The translations under genes were made by a program, and so were the position numbers. Positions 35,400-44,311 of a stretch of DNA of 64,000 nt are shown piece after piece. Under the pieces are notes generated by a model. The model was given only the letters and a program-made list of their open reading frames with translations, was not told the DNA's origin and did not search any database. The DNA lies in assembly GCF_900143675.1 (NCBI RefSeq), contig NZ_FRFC01000004.1, positions 1-64,000 of the forward strand. The letters are read 5' to 3'. Origin of the DNA: Candidatus Nitrosotalea sinensis. GTDB lineage: Archaea; Thermoproteota; Nitrososphaeria; Nitrososphaerales; Nitrosopumilaceae. Position 1 is the first letter of the stretch. Each line of letters starts with the position of its first letter.

Positions 35400-37568
35400 C
35401 TAACCGTAAAACGCCTTGTCCATTGGTTTTGGTAATGCATATGTTATATTATCTTTGACAGTCATGTACCAGTCCTCTACTCCCTTTGTAATTGAAGGCT
35501 TCACATTTCTTAATGCTGTTGAAAAGTCTGCGCTTGTTATCTTTGGGCTATTGTTTCGCATTGCATTGACTGCTGCCTCTCTGCACACTGCAACAAGGTC
35601 AGCACCGCTGTACCCTTTTGTCGCAACTGCAATCTCTTTGAGGTCCGTGTCCCCTGAGAGTGGCATCTGTTTTGTAAGTAGTCGGATAATCTCAAATCTT
35701 CCCTTCTCATCTGGCGGAGGTACAAAGATTATCAAGTCCAGTCTGCCTGGTCGTATCAGTGACGGGTCGATAAGGTCTGGCCTGTTTGATATTCCAAGCA
35801 CTACGACTCTTGAGGCTCCTCCGTCTTCCATCTCTGTCAAGAGCTGACTCAAAAGCCTCTCACCTACTCCTCCTTCGTCGTTTGACTTGAATCTTGCAAG
35901 TGAGTCAAGCTCGTCAAATATTATAATACACGGAGATGAAGTCTTGGCTTTTCGAAATATTTCCCTTATTGCCTTTTCAGATTCTCCGACCCACTTTGAT
36001 AGTACTTCAGGTCCGCGTACTAGAATCATGTTTGCACCACTCTCTGTTGCAAGTGCGCGCGCAAGCAATGTCTTGCCGCATCCTGATGGACCATACAATA
36101 ATGCTCCCTTGGGCGGCTTGATTCCCATCTTTTGGAATTTTGCAGGCTCTTTTATTGCTGTAATTAGATTATCTTCAAGTGTTCGCTTGGCATCATCTAG
36201 TCCTCCTACTTCTTTCCACCACACCTTTGGACTCTCAACGTAGAATTCACGCATTGCAGTAGGTACAATTTCATGCATTGCGTCATAGAAGTCCTGCAGT
36301 GTTATCTTCATCTTTTGTAGTATCTCTGGTGCAATCTTTTCAGTCTCTGTCTCTATCTCTGGGAGAAATGTTCTAAGTGCCTTCATTGCAGCTTCTCTGC
36401 AAAGTGACTTGATGTCAGCTCCTGTATAACCGTGTAATTCTGATGCAAGTTTTTTTAGATCAACATCTTGCAACGGCATGCCTCTTGTGTGAATCTGTAA
36501 TATCTCTAATCTGCCGTCTGCATTTGGAACTGATATCTCTATTTCCCTGTCAAATCTTCCTGGTCTTCGAAGGGCTGGGTCGACGCTGTCTGGCCTGTTT
36601 GTTGCACCAAGCACGATGACGTTTCCTCTGTCATTTAGGCCGTCCATTAATGCTAGCAGCTGTGCAACTACTCTCTTCTCAACATCTCCGTATGCTTCTT
36701 CTCTTTTTGGAGCAATTGCATCAATTTCATCTATGAATATTACACTTGGCGAGTTTTCTCTTGCCTCCTTGAATATGTCTCGCAATCTTGCCTCTGTCTC
36801 ACCATAATACTTGTTCATGATTTCAGGCCCATTGATAGAGTAAAAGTTGGCCTCTGATTCACTTGCAAGTACCTTTGCAATCAATGTCTTACCGCATCCT
36901 GGTGGACCATACAACAATATTCCACTGTGCGGTTCTATGTTCAATCTTGAAAAGACCTCCGGATGTCTTAATGGAAGCTCGACAATCTCTCGCATTCTTT
37001 TTGTCTGTGTCTTGAGTCCGCCTATTTCCTCAAATGTAACGCGGACCTTCTTGTCCACTGATGTTTCGCTAAGTATTGTTACTGATGTGCTTCGCTCTAT
37101 CTTTACCACTGCTTTTGGCGCAATCTTGTGAATCTTGAAATCCATGGAATTTCCTAGAATCATTACAGATATCTCGTCTCCTTCTGAAAGCGGCAGTCCT
37201 CTGAGTCTGTTTTTTACAAAATCTGTAAATTCCTTGTCTACTGTAACATTTCCATTTACTGGCATTAGTGTGACACTTTTTGCAGGCTTGGCAGTAATCT
37301 TTCTGACATTGACTAGATCGTTTATTCCAATTCCAGCATTCTTTCTTGTCTGGCCGTCTATTCGTATAACATCTGGAGCCTTGTTGTCATCATCTGCAGG
37401 CCAAACTATTGCGCAGCTGGCTCTTTTCCCAATGATTTCAATCATGTCACCTGCTTCTACTTTTAAAAACTCCATTGCCTCTGGTTCGATTCTTGCTCGT
37501 CTTTTTCCGACGTCTCTTTGTTTTGCTTCGCCGACCCGCATCTGTAGCAGTTCGTCTTTTTTAGTCAA
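35400..37568 (-). CDS. cdc48: Cdc48/VCP AAA+ ATPase
   Basis: A 722-residue hexameric unfoldase with an N-domain (about 1-185) and two AAA+ modules. D1 has [15 protein letters not shown] and IIFIDEID-type Walker B ([13 protein letters not shown]). D2 has [15 protein letters not shown] and [11 protein letters not shown]. Arginine-finger segments ([19 protein letters not shown] and its D2 equivalent) are present. The last residues, AFYG, fit the hydrophobic-Tyr-X tail used by archaeal Cdc48 to dock on the 20S proteasome. It is in an operon with aEF1-beta and a zinc-ribbon gene. Confidence 0.97.
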   Translation of the reverse strand: MTKKDELLQMRVGEAKQRDVGKRRARIEPEAMEFLKVEAGDMIEIIGKRASCAIVWPADDDNKAPDVIRIDGQTRKNAGIGINDLVNVRKITAKPAKSVTLMPVNGNVTVDKEFTDFVKNRLRGLPLSEGDEISVMILGNSMDFKIHKIAPKAVVKIERSTSVTILSETSVDKKVRVTFEEIGGLKTQTKRMREIVELPLRHPEVFSRLNIEPHSGILLYGPPGCGKTLIAKVLASESEANFYSINGPEIMNKYYGETEARLRDIFKEARENSPSVIFIDEIDAIAPKREEAYGDVEKRVVAQLLALMDGLNDRGNVIVLGATNRPDSVDPALRRPGRFDREIEISVPNADGRLEILQIHTRGMPLQDVDLKKLASELHGYTGADIKSLCREAAMKALRTFLPEIETETEKIAPEILQKMKITLQDFYDAMHEIVPTAMREFYVESPKVWWKEVGGLDDAKRTLEDNLITAIKEPAKFQKMGIKPPKGALLYGPSGCGKTLLARALATESGANMILVRGPEVLSKWVGESEKAIREIFRKAKTSSPCIIIFDELDSLARFKSNDEGGVGERLLSQLLTEMEDGGASRVVVLGISNRPDLIDPSLIRPGRLDLIIFVPPPDEKGRFEIIRLLTKQMPLSGDTDLKEIAVATKGYSGADLVAVCREAAVNAMRNNSPKITSADFSTALRNVKPSITKGVEDWYMTVKDNITYALPKPMDKAFYG

Positions 37569-37576
37569 GGTGACAC

Positions 37577-37858
37577 CTACTTCATGTCAACCGATGTTCG
37601 GCTCAATCCTAACACTTCAAATTCTCCTACTCCTTCAACACCGCGTACTGTGTTTTCAAGAGAATCCATCTGTCCTTCCTTGTCGTCCAGGGCAAACTCT
37701 GCATTAAGATAGTATAGACCAAAAGCAAGTGGTTCCTTTGTATATTTTGAAAGAGTGATTCCTTCCTTTAGTGAGGAGCCAATTTGTTTTGCAATGTCAT
37801 CCAGATTGACTTCAGTTCCTGTTGGAAGAATTTTTGCTCTTAGTGATAATCGTGCCAA
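37577..37858 (-). CDS. Elongation factor 1-beta (aEF1B)
   Basis: A 93-residue exchange factor for aEF1A. The family pattern is present: LSLRAKILPTGTEVNLDDIA at the start, EPLAFGLYYLNAEFALDDKEG in the middle and ENTVRGVEGVGEFEVLGLSR at the end. The length is normal for the archaeal form. It lies 3 bp from the zinc-ribbon gene and 8 bp from cdc48. Confidence 0.93.
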   Translation of the reverse strand: MARLSLRAKILPTGTEVNLDDIAKQIGSSLKEGITLSKYTKEPLAFGLYYLNAEFALDDKEGQMDSLENTVRGVEGVGEFEVLGLSRTSVDMK

Positions 37859-37861
37859 TTT

Positions 37862-38041
37862 TTACGGTCCTTCAAAAGTACATGAGTTGCATTTGTATGG
37901 TCTTGCTGCTTCTCTGCAACTCTCGCATCTCCAAAGCAATACAGAGCCGCAACTTGGACAGTTAAATTTTACACACTTATCATTAGGCATAATAGGTCTG
38001 TGACAAGAACTGCACACAGGTAATGCTATGGTTGATGACAT
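37862..38041 (-). CDS. Multi-CxxC zinc-ribbon protein (59 aa)
   Basis: ATG 38041 to TAA 37862 encodes 59 residues with four cysteine pairs: C10-x2-C13, C28-x2-C31, C39-x2-C42 and C51-x2-C54. This is the pattern of the archaeal two-zinc HVO_2753-like / Zn-ribbon RNA-binding family. It is immediately upstream of aEF1-beta, which supports a translation-linked role. The gene is easily missed because of its length. Confidence 0.9.
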   Translation of the reverse strand: MSSTIALPVCSSCHRPIMPNDKCVKFNCPSCGSVLLWRCESCREAARPYKCNSCTFEGP

Positions 38042-38091
38042 GAATAAAACTCGATTTCTACCGCATTTATATCTTGCTTATGATTTTTGAT

Positions 38092-39228
38092 TCAGCTAAA
38101 CAATCTTCTCAGTTCATTTCCCAAGATTGCCTGGATTGCTTTTGCCGATCCACGTACACCCAACATCTTTGCAACTGATGTGGTATGAAAATCAAAACTT
38201 CCTTCGGCTGAGATCTCATCGAGCATCTTTGGTGTGACTGATTGGCAAATGGAATCAATGGACTGATTGTCCAGTCTCTCAAGCAACGATCTTGCAAGAA
38301 GCATATTCTCAAATTCTTTTCCAAACTTTGCAGCCCATTTTTCCTGGTATGCTCCTAGCCTGGAGGTATCATTTGATTCTAAAAATTCTGAGATTGCCTC
38401 ACCCGCGTATATTCCTCCCATTCCTGATGTGTATATGCCGCCTGCAGTTGTGGGCTTGGCCTGGCCTGCCGCATCACCTATTGTGACCATGTTTCCTGAA
38501 ACAAACTCCTTGATTGGGCCCTTTACCCAGATCGGCGCAAAAATTTTTCTTATAGTTGAATGCTTTCCTTTTTTACCAAGAAACTCTTCTAGTGCATCTG
38601 CAGAATTGATTCCTCTTCCTGCAACTCCTACTTTGGCCTCATCCCTTCTTGTTGGTATGACCCATGCAAAATATCCCGGATATTTTTCTTGGTCCAAATA
38701 TACCTCGATTCTTTCCTTGTCTATCCAGTCTGCAAAGACTTCGTATTGTGCTGATTGTAATATTCCAGTCCTGTCTTTTTGAACAAGGGATGTAACTCCT
38801 CTTGCATCAACTATTATCTTACACGTTATCTCGCCTTCTGAGGTCCTGACTCCTTGTTTTGTAATTTCTCTCAACGATGTCTTGACTTGAATCTCTGCAC
38901 CCTTGACTTGGGCTTGGTGTGCAATTTGTTTATCGAACTCTCTCCTGTCCAAGACTATGACTTGTTGTGGTCTTGCATCAAGTGTGAAACTCTTGCCTGA
39001 TGGCGCAATCAGTTTGGCAGAGCGTATCTTGTTGTCAAGTGTAGCTCGTATTGGTATTATGCCAAGGTCGTCCATCGCAGGTATGCTGACAACTCCTCCG
39101 CAATGCTCTGGTGTGCCAATTTCATAGTCTTCTTCTATAACTAGGACCTTGTGACCTCTTGCAGCAATCTCTCTTGCACACAAAAGCCCTGCTACGCTTC
39201 CGCCTGCTACGACTACGTCATAATCCAT
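38092..39228 (-). CDS. Geranylgeranyl reductase family flavoprotein
   Basis: A 378-residue FAD enzyme. It has an N-terminal Rossmann dinucleotide fold (DVVVAGGSVAGLLCAREIA), PEHCGGVVS (the family's Cys motif), a C-terminal FAD-binding stretch (GDAAGQAKPTTAGGIYTSGM) and the substrate-side YFAWVIPTRRDEAKVGVAG. It probably saturates the geranylgeranyl chains of archaeal membrane lipids, although some paralogues act on menaquinone. Single gene. Confidence 0.93.
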   Translation of the reverse strand: MDYDVVVAGGSVAGLLCAREIAARGHKVLVIEEDYEIGTPEHCGGVVSIPAMDDLGIIPIRATLDNKIRSAKLIAPSGKSFTLDARPQQVIVLDRREFDKQIAHQAQVKGAEIQVKTSLREITKQGVRTSEGEITCKIIVDARGVTSLVQKDRTGILQSAQYEVFADWIDKERIEVYLDQEKYPGYFAWVIPTRRDEAKVGVAGRGINSADALEEFLGKKGKHSTIRKIFAPIWVKGPIKEFVSGNMVTIGDAAGQAKPTTAGGIYTSGMGGIYAGEAISEFLESNDTSRLGAYQEKWAAKFGKEFENMLLARSLLERLDNQSIDSICQSVTPKMLDEISAEGSFDFHTTSVAKMLGVRGSAKAIQAILGNELRRLFS

Positions 39229-39525
39229 TTTTACAAACTAATCTGTATTCGCACTATTAATTCAATGTGGGGTTGTACGTGTTATTTTTAATCCAGTGAA
39301 AATGATTTGAAATCACATCTAGTTTATGTCACTGCATCATTTTACTTGGGTGTATCACATTGACTTGTTTTGCAAGCCTTTGAATTTGTTATATTTTATA
39401 AATAATTTGTAAATGTTCGTATAAAACATAATTTATTCATGTTTTAATTTATTAGATACAAATAATACATTTTCTTGAACTTTTTAAACAAGTTCGTTGC
39501 ATGTGGGCTGTAGTATGGAGGCTAT
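39229..39525. other. AT-rich divergent intergenic region
   Basis: I found no gene in this 297-bp gap. It contains a TATA-like TTTTTAAA at 39481-39488 and a Shine-Dalgarno-like GGAGG at 39517-39521, both facing the methyltransferase operon, and several AT-rich blocks (around 39395-39480). Confidence 0.5.
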
Positions 39526-40359
39526 TTGGTGCTAGCAAACTCTGTATCTGATTTTTACACTCAGCAGTCATCGACTTATGACAAAATAGAAGGCTGCTCA
39601 TATTGGGAGAAATTATATCTTGAATATAACAAACTTGTTCAAAATCATCTTCATTCAAAAAAGCCACGAACTTTAGATTTAGGGTGTGGTACCGGACTTA
39701 CCACTAGTCTACTAATGCAAACAAGAAACGAAGCAGTTGGACTTGATCTTACTTGGAGATTGTTAAAGACAGCTCAAGGAAAATACAACACACATCATTT
39801 TTCTCCAATTAATGCCGAAATAACCCATATTCCATTTCAGGACAAATCTTTTGAAAGAATAATTTGTCTTAATACACTTGAGCATATTGAAGATATAGAA
39901 CAAGCACTCGCAGAAATTGCAAGAATATGTGAAAAAGGAGGCGAGTTTCTCTTTGACATTCCATCTTCTAGCATATTTGATGTGTCGTATTTTCTTGGTC
40001 ATTATGGGAAAAATGGCCTAGTTTCTGCATTACAGGGAATGTACAAAAACAAGGTAATGTTTGAATGGGAATCTCATGATGATAATTTTGAACCAATCAA
40101 AGTCAAGACATATCGATACAATCCACGATTTTTTGAAAAATTGGTATCATCATATGGATTTGAGATCGTTGGTAAAAGGGGAGTTCATATTTCAACAATG
40201 ATAATTCCTGAAAAAATACAGGCTAATTCCTTTTCACCCTTTTTGTCTGTCATAAACAAGAAACTTGAAAAGATAGATGACAGACTTAACTCCTTTTCAT
40301 TTTTCAAAAATCATGCATTATACATCTTGTATGAATGCAGGATGAGAGAAAATGACTAG
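39526..40359 (+). CDS. SAM methyltransferase, first gene of a three-gene operon
   Basis: A 277-residue class I methyltransferase: motif I TLDLGCGTGLTTSLL, motif II region AVGLDLTWRLLK, motif IV ERIICLNTLEHIEDIEQAL and motif VI GGEFLFDIPSS. The start is TTG 39526 or GTG 39529; a GGAGG at 39517-39521 is better spaced for the GTG. It overlaps the next gene by 8 bp, and that gene abuts the flavin oxidase, so the three are likely translated from one message. Substrate unknown. Confidence 0.85.
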   Translation: MVLANSVSDFYTQQSSTYDKIEGCSYWEKLYLEYNKLVQNHLHSKKPRTLDLGCGTGLTTSLLMQTRNEAVGLDLTWRLLKTAQGKYNTHHFSPINAEITHIPFQDKSFERIICLNTLEHIEDIEQALAEIARICEKGGEFLFDIPSSSIFDVSYFLGHYGKNGLVSALQGMYKNKVMFEWESHDDNFEPIKVKTYRYNPRFFEKLVSSYGFEIVGKRGVHISTMIIPEKIQANSFSPFLSVINKKLEKIDDRLNSFSFFKNHALYILYECRMREND

Positions 40360-40894
40360 TCATATTTCAATGAATCTGCCTATACAAGATTCTGCGCCAA
40401 TCACCGGTAGCATGAAAATATGCAATGAATGTACCTCCAAATCCTGCTGTACTGATTTTGCAGAACCATTGCTGTTTCCTTCTGACCTGGAAAAGCTTAG
40501 ATCCGTAGAGAAATCTGGTTCTGAATATGTCAAGGAGATTGCAATTGACAATGCGAAAATTCATGTGATAAAAAAGGCAATTGGTTCAAAATCCTGTGTA
40601 TTTCTAAATCCTGAGAATAATTTTTGCAGTATTTATGAAAACAGACCATTTGATTGTAGAATGTATCCTTTTGACATCATATGGATAAATGACGCTTATC
40701 ACTGGATAATCTACTCATGTAGTCCTAATGGAGATTGGGGTTGGGTTGAACAGTATCTACAGAAATTGGAGAAAGACTCTCAGTTTTGTGAGGTGATAAA
40801 AAACAGGAACATTTTTCGTCTTGTCTCTATTGATTATATGCGTACTTCAACCAAAGTACCATCATTTGTAGTCTTAAGGAAGGTAGAATACTAA
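40352..40894 (+). CDS. YkgJ-type CxxC...CC cysteine-cluster protein
   Basis: A 180-residue protein with the YkgJ/UPF0153 cysteine arrangement: CNECTSKSCC near residue 25, then SKSCVFLNPENNFCSIYENR with PFDCRMYPF. Such clusters probably bind zinc or an Fe-S cluster; the same set occurs in the FliB lysine N-methylase group. It is the middle gene of the operon with a methyltransferase and a polyamine-oxidase-like flavoprotein, suggesting a shared modification pathway. Confidence 0.85.
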   Translation: MTSHISMNLPIQDSAPITGSMKICNECTSKSCCTDFAEPLLFPSDLEKLRSVEKSGSEYVKEIAIDNAKIHVIKKAIGSKSCVFLNPENNFCSIYENRPFDCRMYPFDIIWINDAYHWIIYSCSPNGDWGWVEQYLQKLEKDSQFCEVIKNRNIFRLVSIDYMRTSTKVPSFVVLRKVEY

Positions 40895-42448
40895 ATGGAA
40901 GAAAATCATGATGTAATAATACTTGGTGCTGGAATGTCAGGTATTGCGGCAGCTCTTAGATTACAACATTATGGTTATGATGTTGTGATATTAGAGTCAA
41001 GAGATAGGATTGGAGGCAGAATTCATACTGATAACTCACTTGGTGCATCACTTGACAAGGGCGCATCCTGGATAAGTGGAATAAGGGAAAATCCTATCTA
41101 CAAGTTGGCAGACAAGTACAACATCAAGCTAAAAAGAGTGGATGAAGGGGAATCTTATTCTGTATATGATCACGATGGAACAAAATTAGATAATGTATTT
41201 CAAAGTAAAATGAAATACGAGTGGACTGACTTTCTTCACTTTATGCAAAATGAACAAAGTCATGTTGGAATTCGCAAAACTCTAGGTTCTGTAGTACAAC
41301 AATATCTTTTGAAAAATAAACTATCTCCTGATATTCAGAGTGATTTTGAATATGCCATAAGTATGTTAGAAAATGATTGGGCAGGGTCTGTTGAAAAACT
41401 TTCTGCAAAATACTGGGATCATATTGGATATATCTTACCTGGTGGACAGGATGTTTTTCCAGATGGTTATATGACAATAGTCAATGGCCTAGTAAAAGAA
41501 TTAGGTGAAGAAAAGATACGTCGAAATCATGTTGTCAAGACTGTAAAGTATGATGATAACGGCGTCAAAGTTATTTTGGAAAATCAAAATATCTTTAATG
41601 GAAAATATGTAATATGCACGTTTCCTCTAGGGGTACTGAAAAAAAATCATAGTGAATTATTTATGCCAAATTTGCCTGGTGAAAAAATCACTGCCATACG
41701 CCACATAGGTATGGGAATATTTCACAAAACATATTTGAAATTCCCTCAAGTCTTCTGGCAAGAAGATGCGGACAAGGCCTGGATAAATTACGTATCTGAA
41801 AAAAAAGGTGTCTGGAATACCTTTGTTAACATGTACAAAGTAAATGGCCAACCAATTCTTCTTGGGCTAAATGCGGCTGACTATGCAGAGGAGATTGAAC
41901 CTAGATCTAAAGACGAGATTGTACGAGAAGCAATGAAAGTGTTAAGAACGATATATAAAGAAAAAACACTAGACCCTGTTGATTCGCTTGTAACAACTTG
42001 GCTCAATGATCCATTTTCATACGGCGCATATTCTTATGTCGGAGTAAATGGCACTCCTGATGATTATGACAAGATAGCCGCTCCTGTTAAAAATGAACCT
42101 GGCACAACATATCGTGTTTTCTTTGCTGGTGAAGCTACTACCAAATTCTATCCTGCAACTGTTCATGGAGCATACATGACAGGACTTCGTGAAGCAAACA
42201 GGATATATGCATTTGATAAAAAACTTCGTGAACCAAGTGAACAACAATTTCCAGATGAAAAAGAATGGCTAGTATTTCCCGAGCAAGTAATTTGCCCTGT
42301 AGGAAAAGACCTGATAGTTCAAAAACAAGTAATTGGCGGAAAAACTAGGCTAATTCCACACTGTGTGACACCCCAAGAAAAAGCACAAAAAGTAGATGGT
42401 AAGGAATGGCTTGATTCTATTACTTCTACTCCTTGGGATTATTTCTGA
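40895..42448 (+). CDS. Flavin amine oxidase (polyamine-oxidase-like)
   Basis: A 517-residue FAD enzyme of the monoamine/polyamine oxidase superfamily. The N-terminal dinucleotide motif is VIILGAGMSGIAAALRLQHY with RIGGRIHTD, and the C-terminal FAD motif is FFAGEATTKFYPATVHGAYM. An aromatic/glycine ASWISG site is also present. About 75 residues after the core form an extra C-terminal segment containing two Cys (VICPVGKD, PHCVTPQ). It begins one base after the preceding stop. Candidate substrates are polyamines, or an amine made or methylated by its partners; this is inference. Confidence 0.88.
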   Translation: MEENHDVIILGAGMSGIAAALRLQHYGYDVVILESRDRIGGRIHTDNSLGASLDKGASWISGIRENPIYKLADKYNIKLKRVDEGESYSVYDHDGTKLDNVFQSKMKYEWTDFLHFMQNEQSHVGIRKTLGSVVQQYLLKNKLSPDIQSDFEYAISMLENDWAGSVEKLSAKYWDHIGYILPGGQDVFPDGYMTIVNGLVKELGEEKIRRNHVVKTVKYDDNGVKVILENQNIFNGKYVICTFPLGVLKKNHSELFMPNLPGEKITAIRHIGMGIFHKTYLKFPQVFWQEDADKAWINYVSEKKGVWNTFVNMYKVNGQPILLGLNAADYAEEIEPRSKDEIVREAMKVLRTIYKEKTLDPVDSLVTTWLNDPFSYGAYSYVGVNGTPDDYDKIAAPVKNEPGTTYRVFFAGEATTKFYPATVHGAYMTGLREANRIYAFDKKLREPSEQQFPDEKEWLVFPEQVICPVGKDLIVQKQVIGGKTRLIPHCVTPQEKAQKVDGKEWLDSITSTPWDYF

Positions 42449-42489
42449 CTAGTTATTTCTATGACGACAAATTGTGTTTGTACTCTGAT

Positions 42490-43155
42490 TTATTTTTGAT
42501 ATTCTACCCTATCAGAAAAAACTAACTCTTTTCCATATTCTTTTTTGTATTCTCTCTTGGCATCCTCGTAAAGTGTTTCTAAAACATTTTCGTTTCTGTC
42601 TTGCCTTTCTATGATCTTTTCTCTGATGTGGTCCATAAATTCGTCATCAAAAATAGTTCTCATTTGATTAAATGCATACCTGAAAATCCAATGATGGGAC
42701 ATTTTTTCCATGTATATTATCCAACACGTCCATTCGTATTCTGTTAACTTGGACTTTTCTTTTTTCAAAAACCACACTCTTTCATACATGTCAAATTCTG
42801 CAACGTAAAATTGATAAAGTAAAATTTCGTGCTCATCTAAAATTATTTTATTGTCATCTATTCCTATGTGTTTTTGAGGGATCTTGACTTTTTCAAAAAT
42901 CTCTAACGTTTCACCGTTCTCAATTTGAAATGTTATCAACTCATGATGCTGCTCTCTCAAATCTCCATATTCATCAACCTCGATTGCCTTTCTTTGTAAC
43001 ACTGTTGCATAAACTAAAACTCCAATAGTTGCCGCAAAAAATACAGAGGTTGAAAAATTGACCCAAACTCCTACCTCATCTGTATTAGAATCAAAACCAA
43101 AAAAATTCATTGCCGCATAGATTATGATCTGTAACTGCACCGATGTAGTACTCAT
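42490..43155 (-). CDS. Membrane-anchored hypothetical protein (221 aa)
   Basis: One or two hydrophobic segments near the N-terminus (about 5-20 and 30-50) precede a roughly 165-residue soluble domain rich in Glu, Lys and aromatic residues (for example LYQFYVAEFDMYERVWFLKKE). The topology resembles DUF4760-like proteins, but I cannot confirm that. No catalytic motif seen. Convergent with the oxidase operon. Confidence 0.65.
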   Translation of the reverse strand: MSTTSVQLQIIIYAAMNFFGFDSNTDEVGVWVNFSTSVFFAATIGVLVYATVLQRKAIEVDEYGDLREQHHELITFQIENGETLEIFEKVKIPQKHIGIDDNKIILDEHEILLYQFYVAEFDMYERVWFLKKEKSKLTEYEWTCWIIYMEKMSHHWIFRYAFNQMRTIFDDEFMDHIREKIIERQDRNENVLETLYEDAKREYKKEYGKELVFSDRVEYQK

Positions 43156-43325
43156 TTATTCTATTTATGAGATTCTGTCAAGCCTGTGATAATATCATGA
43201 GTTTTACAATAAACATCTCTGTAAATTTAAATTTTACAATAAAAAACATATTATTATAAAAAATTCTATTGTTTTTTTCTTTTAAATCGTCATCTCTATA
43301 ACGTGCTGTTTCTCAATTATGTATA

Positions 43326-44117
43326 ATGTCTGAAAGCATTCCAATCAAGATAACTCGAATTGATTATCGTGTAATAGCATTGATCTTTGGAATCTTTGTT
43401 GGCATGTTGATCTATGACTACAAGTATGAAGACTATGTCAATAATAATTTCACACTTGCAGACGTTGTAATTATTCTTGCCCCTCTTGCGGGTGGCATCA
43501 TGAGCGTTTTTGTAGCAAGAAGATATTGGTCTTCAGCAATACTTGGCAAGACATATCTTGCATTAGGAATAGGTCTACTGTTTTATTTTATAGCAAATGT
43601 TCTATATGAGTATATTTCAGATTTTGTCGCTCCTCCTCCCGCGGCAGCTCCTTTTCCAAGCATTGCTGATGCATTTTGGGTTACAATGTATCCATTTCTC
43701 TACTATCATTTGGTAGTCAATATCACACATTTCAAAAAAACTCTCAATAGACGTCATGTAATATGGATGGCTGTAATAATTGGGGTTACCACGGGAACCT
43801 TTCTTTATACTTCACTTTCACAAAAACCTCCACTAGATTTTGCGTATTTCCTTGGTCTGTATTATGTAGTAGTTGATGCAGGTCTGCTGGCACTTGCAAT
43901 CTTAGGGGCAATGGTATTTCGTTCAAGTATTTTGGGAAAAGTTTGGTTATTGCTTGTCATTGGTTTTCTTATCTATTCTTTTGCTGATTATTGGTACTAT
44001 GATTATCTGACTCTATTTCCTGATCAATACAGTGACTCACATCCAGTTAACATGGTGTGGGTGTTAGCCTTTATGATAATGACTTATGCACTATACAAAC
44101 ATAAGAAAACTCTATAA
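43326..44117 (+). CDS. Seven-to-eight-TM membrane protein
   Basis: A 263-residue integral membrane protein with seven or eight hydrophobic helices. A Pro/Ala-rich extracytoplasmic loop (DFVAPPPAAAPFPSIADAFW) resembles the sensor halves of some archaeal histidine kinases and diguanylate-type regulators, but no kinase or cyclase domain follows. ATG 43326 is preceded by a very AT-rich 170-bp region. A zinc microprotein gene follows after 24 bp. Confidence 0.7.
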   Translation: MSESIPIKITRIDYRVIALIFGIFVGMLIYDYKYEDYVNNNFTLADVVIILAPLAGGIMSVFVARRYWSSAILGKTYLALGIGLLFYFIANVLYEYISDFVAPPPAAAPFPSIADAFWVTMYPFLYYHLVVNITHFKKTLNRRHVIWMAVIIGVTTGTFLYTSLSQKPPLDFAYFLGLYYVVVDAGLLALAILGAMVFRSSILGKVWLLLVIGFLIYSFADYWYYDYLTLFPDQYSDSHPVNMVWVLAFMIMTYALYKHKKTL

Positions 44118-44141
44118 GTGAAATAGCTATATTGTCATAAC

Positions 44142-44249
44142 ATGAAATATGTCCCTCTGTCACAAGTAATTGTCTGCGGAACATGTCACGCACACGTTGA
44201 AAAATCAAGAATTGAAGAACATTTGATAGATTACCACATGTGGAACTGA
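44142..44249 (+). CDS. C2H2-type zinc microprotein (35 aa)
   Basis: ATG 44142 to TGA 44247-44249 encodes 35 residues, with C12-x2-C15 (VCGTCHAH) and H27 with H32 in EEHLIDYHMW. This fits one zinc site. It follows the membrane-protein gene by 24 bp on the same strand and could be its partner. Short but with a clear motif. Confidence 0.65.
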   Translation: MKYVPLSQVIVCGTCHAHVEKSRIEEHLIDYHMWN

Positions 44250-44311
44250 TCTCCTACTATTTACTGTGTTACTAGTCATTTAGTTGCCACTGTTTTATAT
44301 TCAAATGAAAT

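Noticed and set aside
39229-39525. A small gene in the empty region before the methyltransferase operon
   Set aside because: Frames on both strands are short, AT-driven and without domains.
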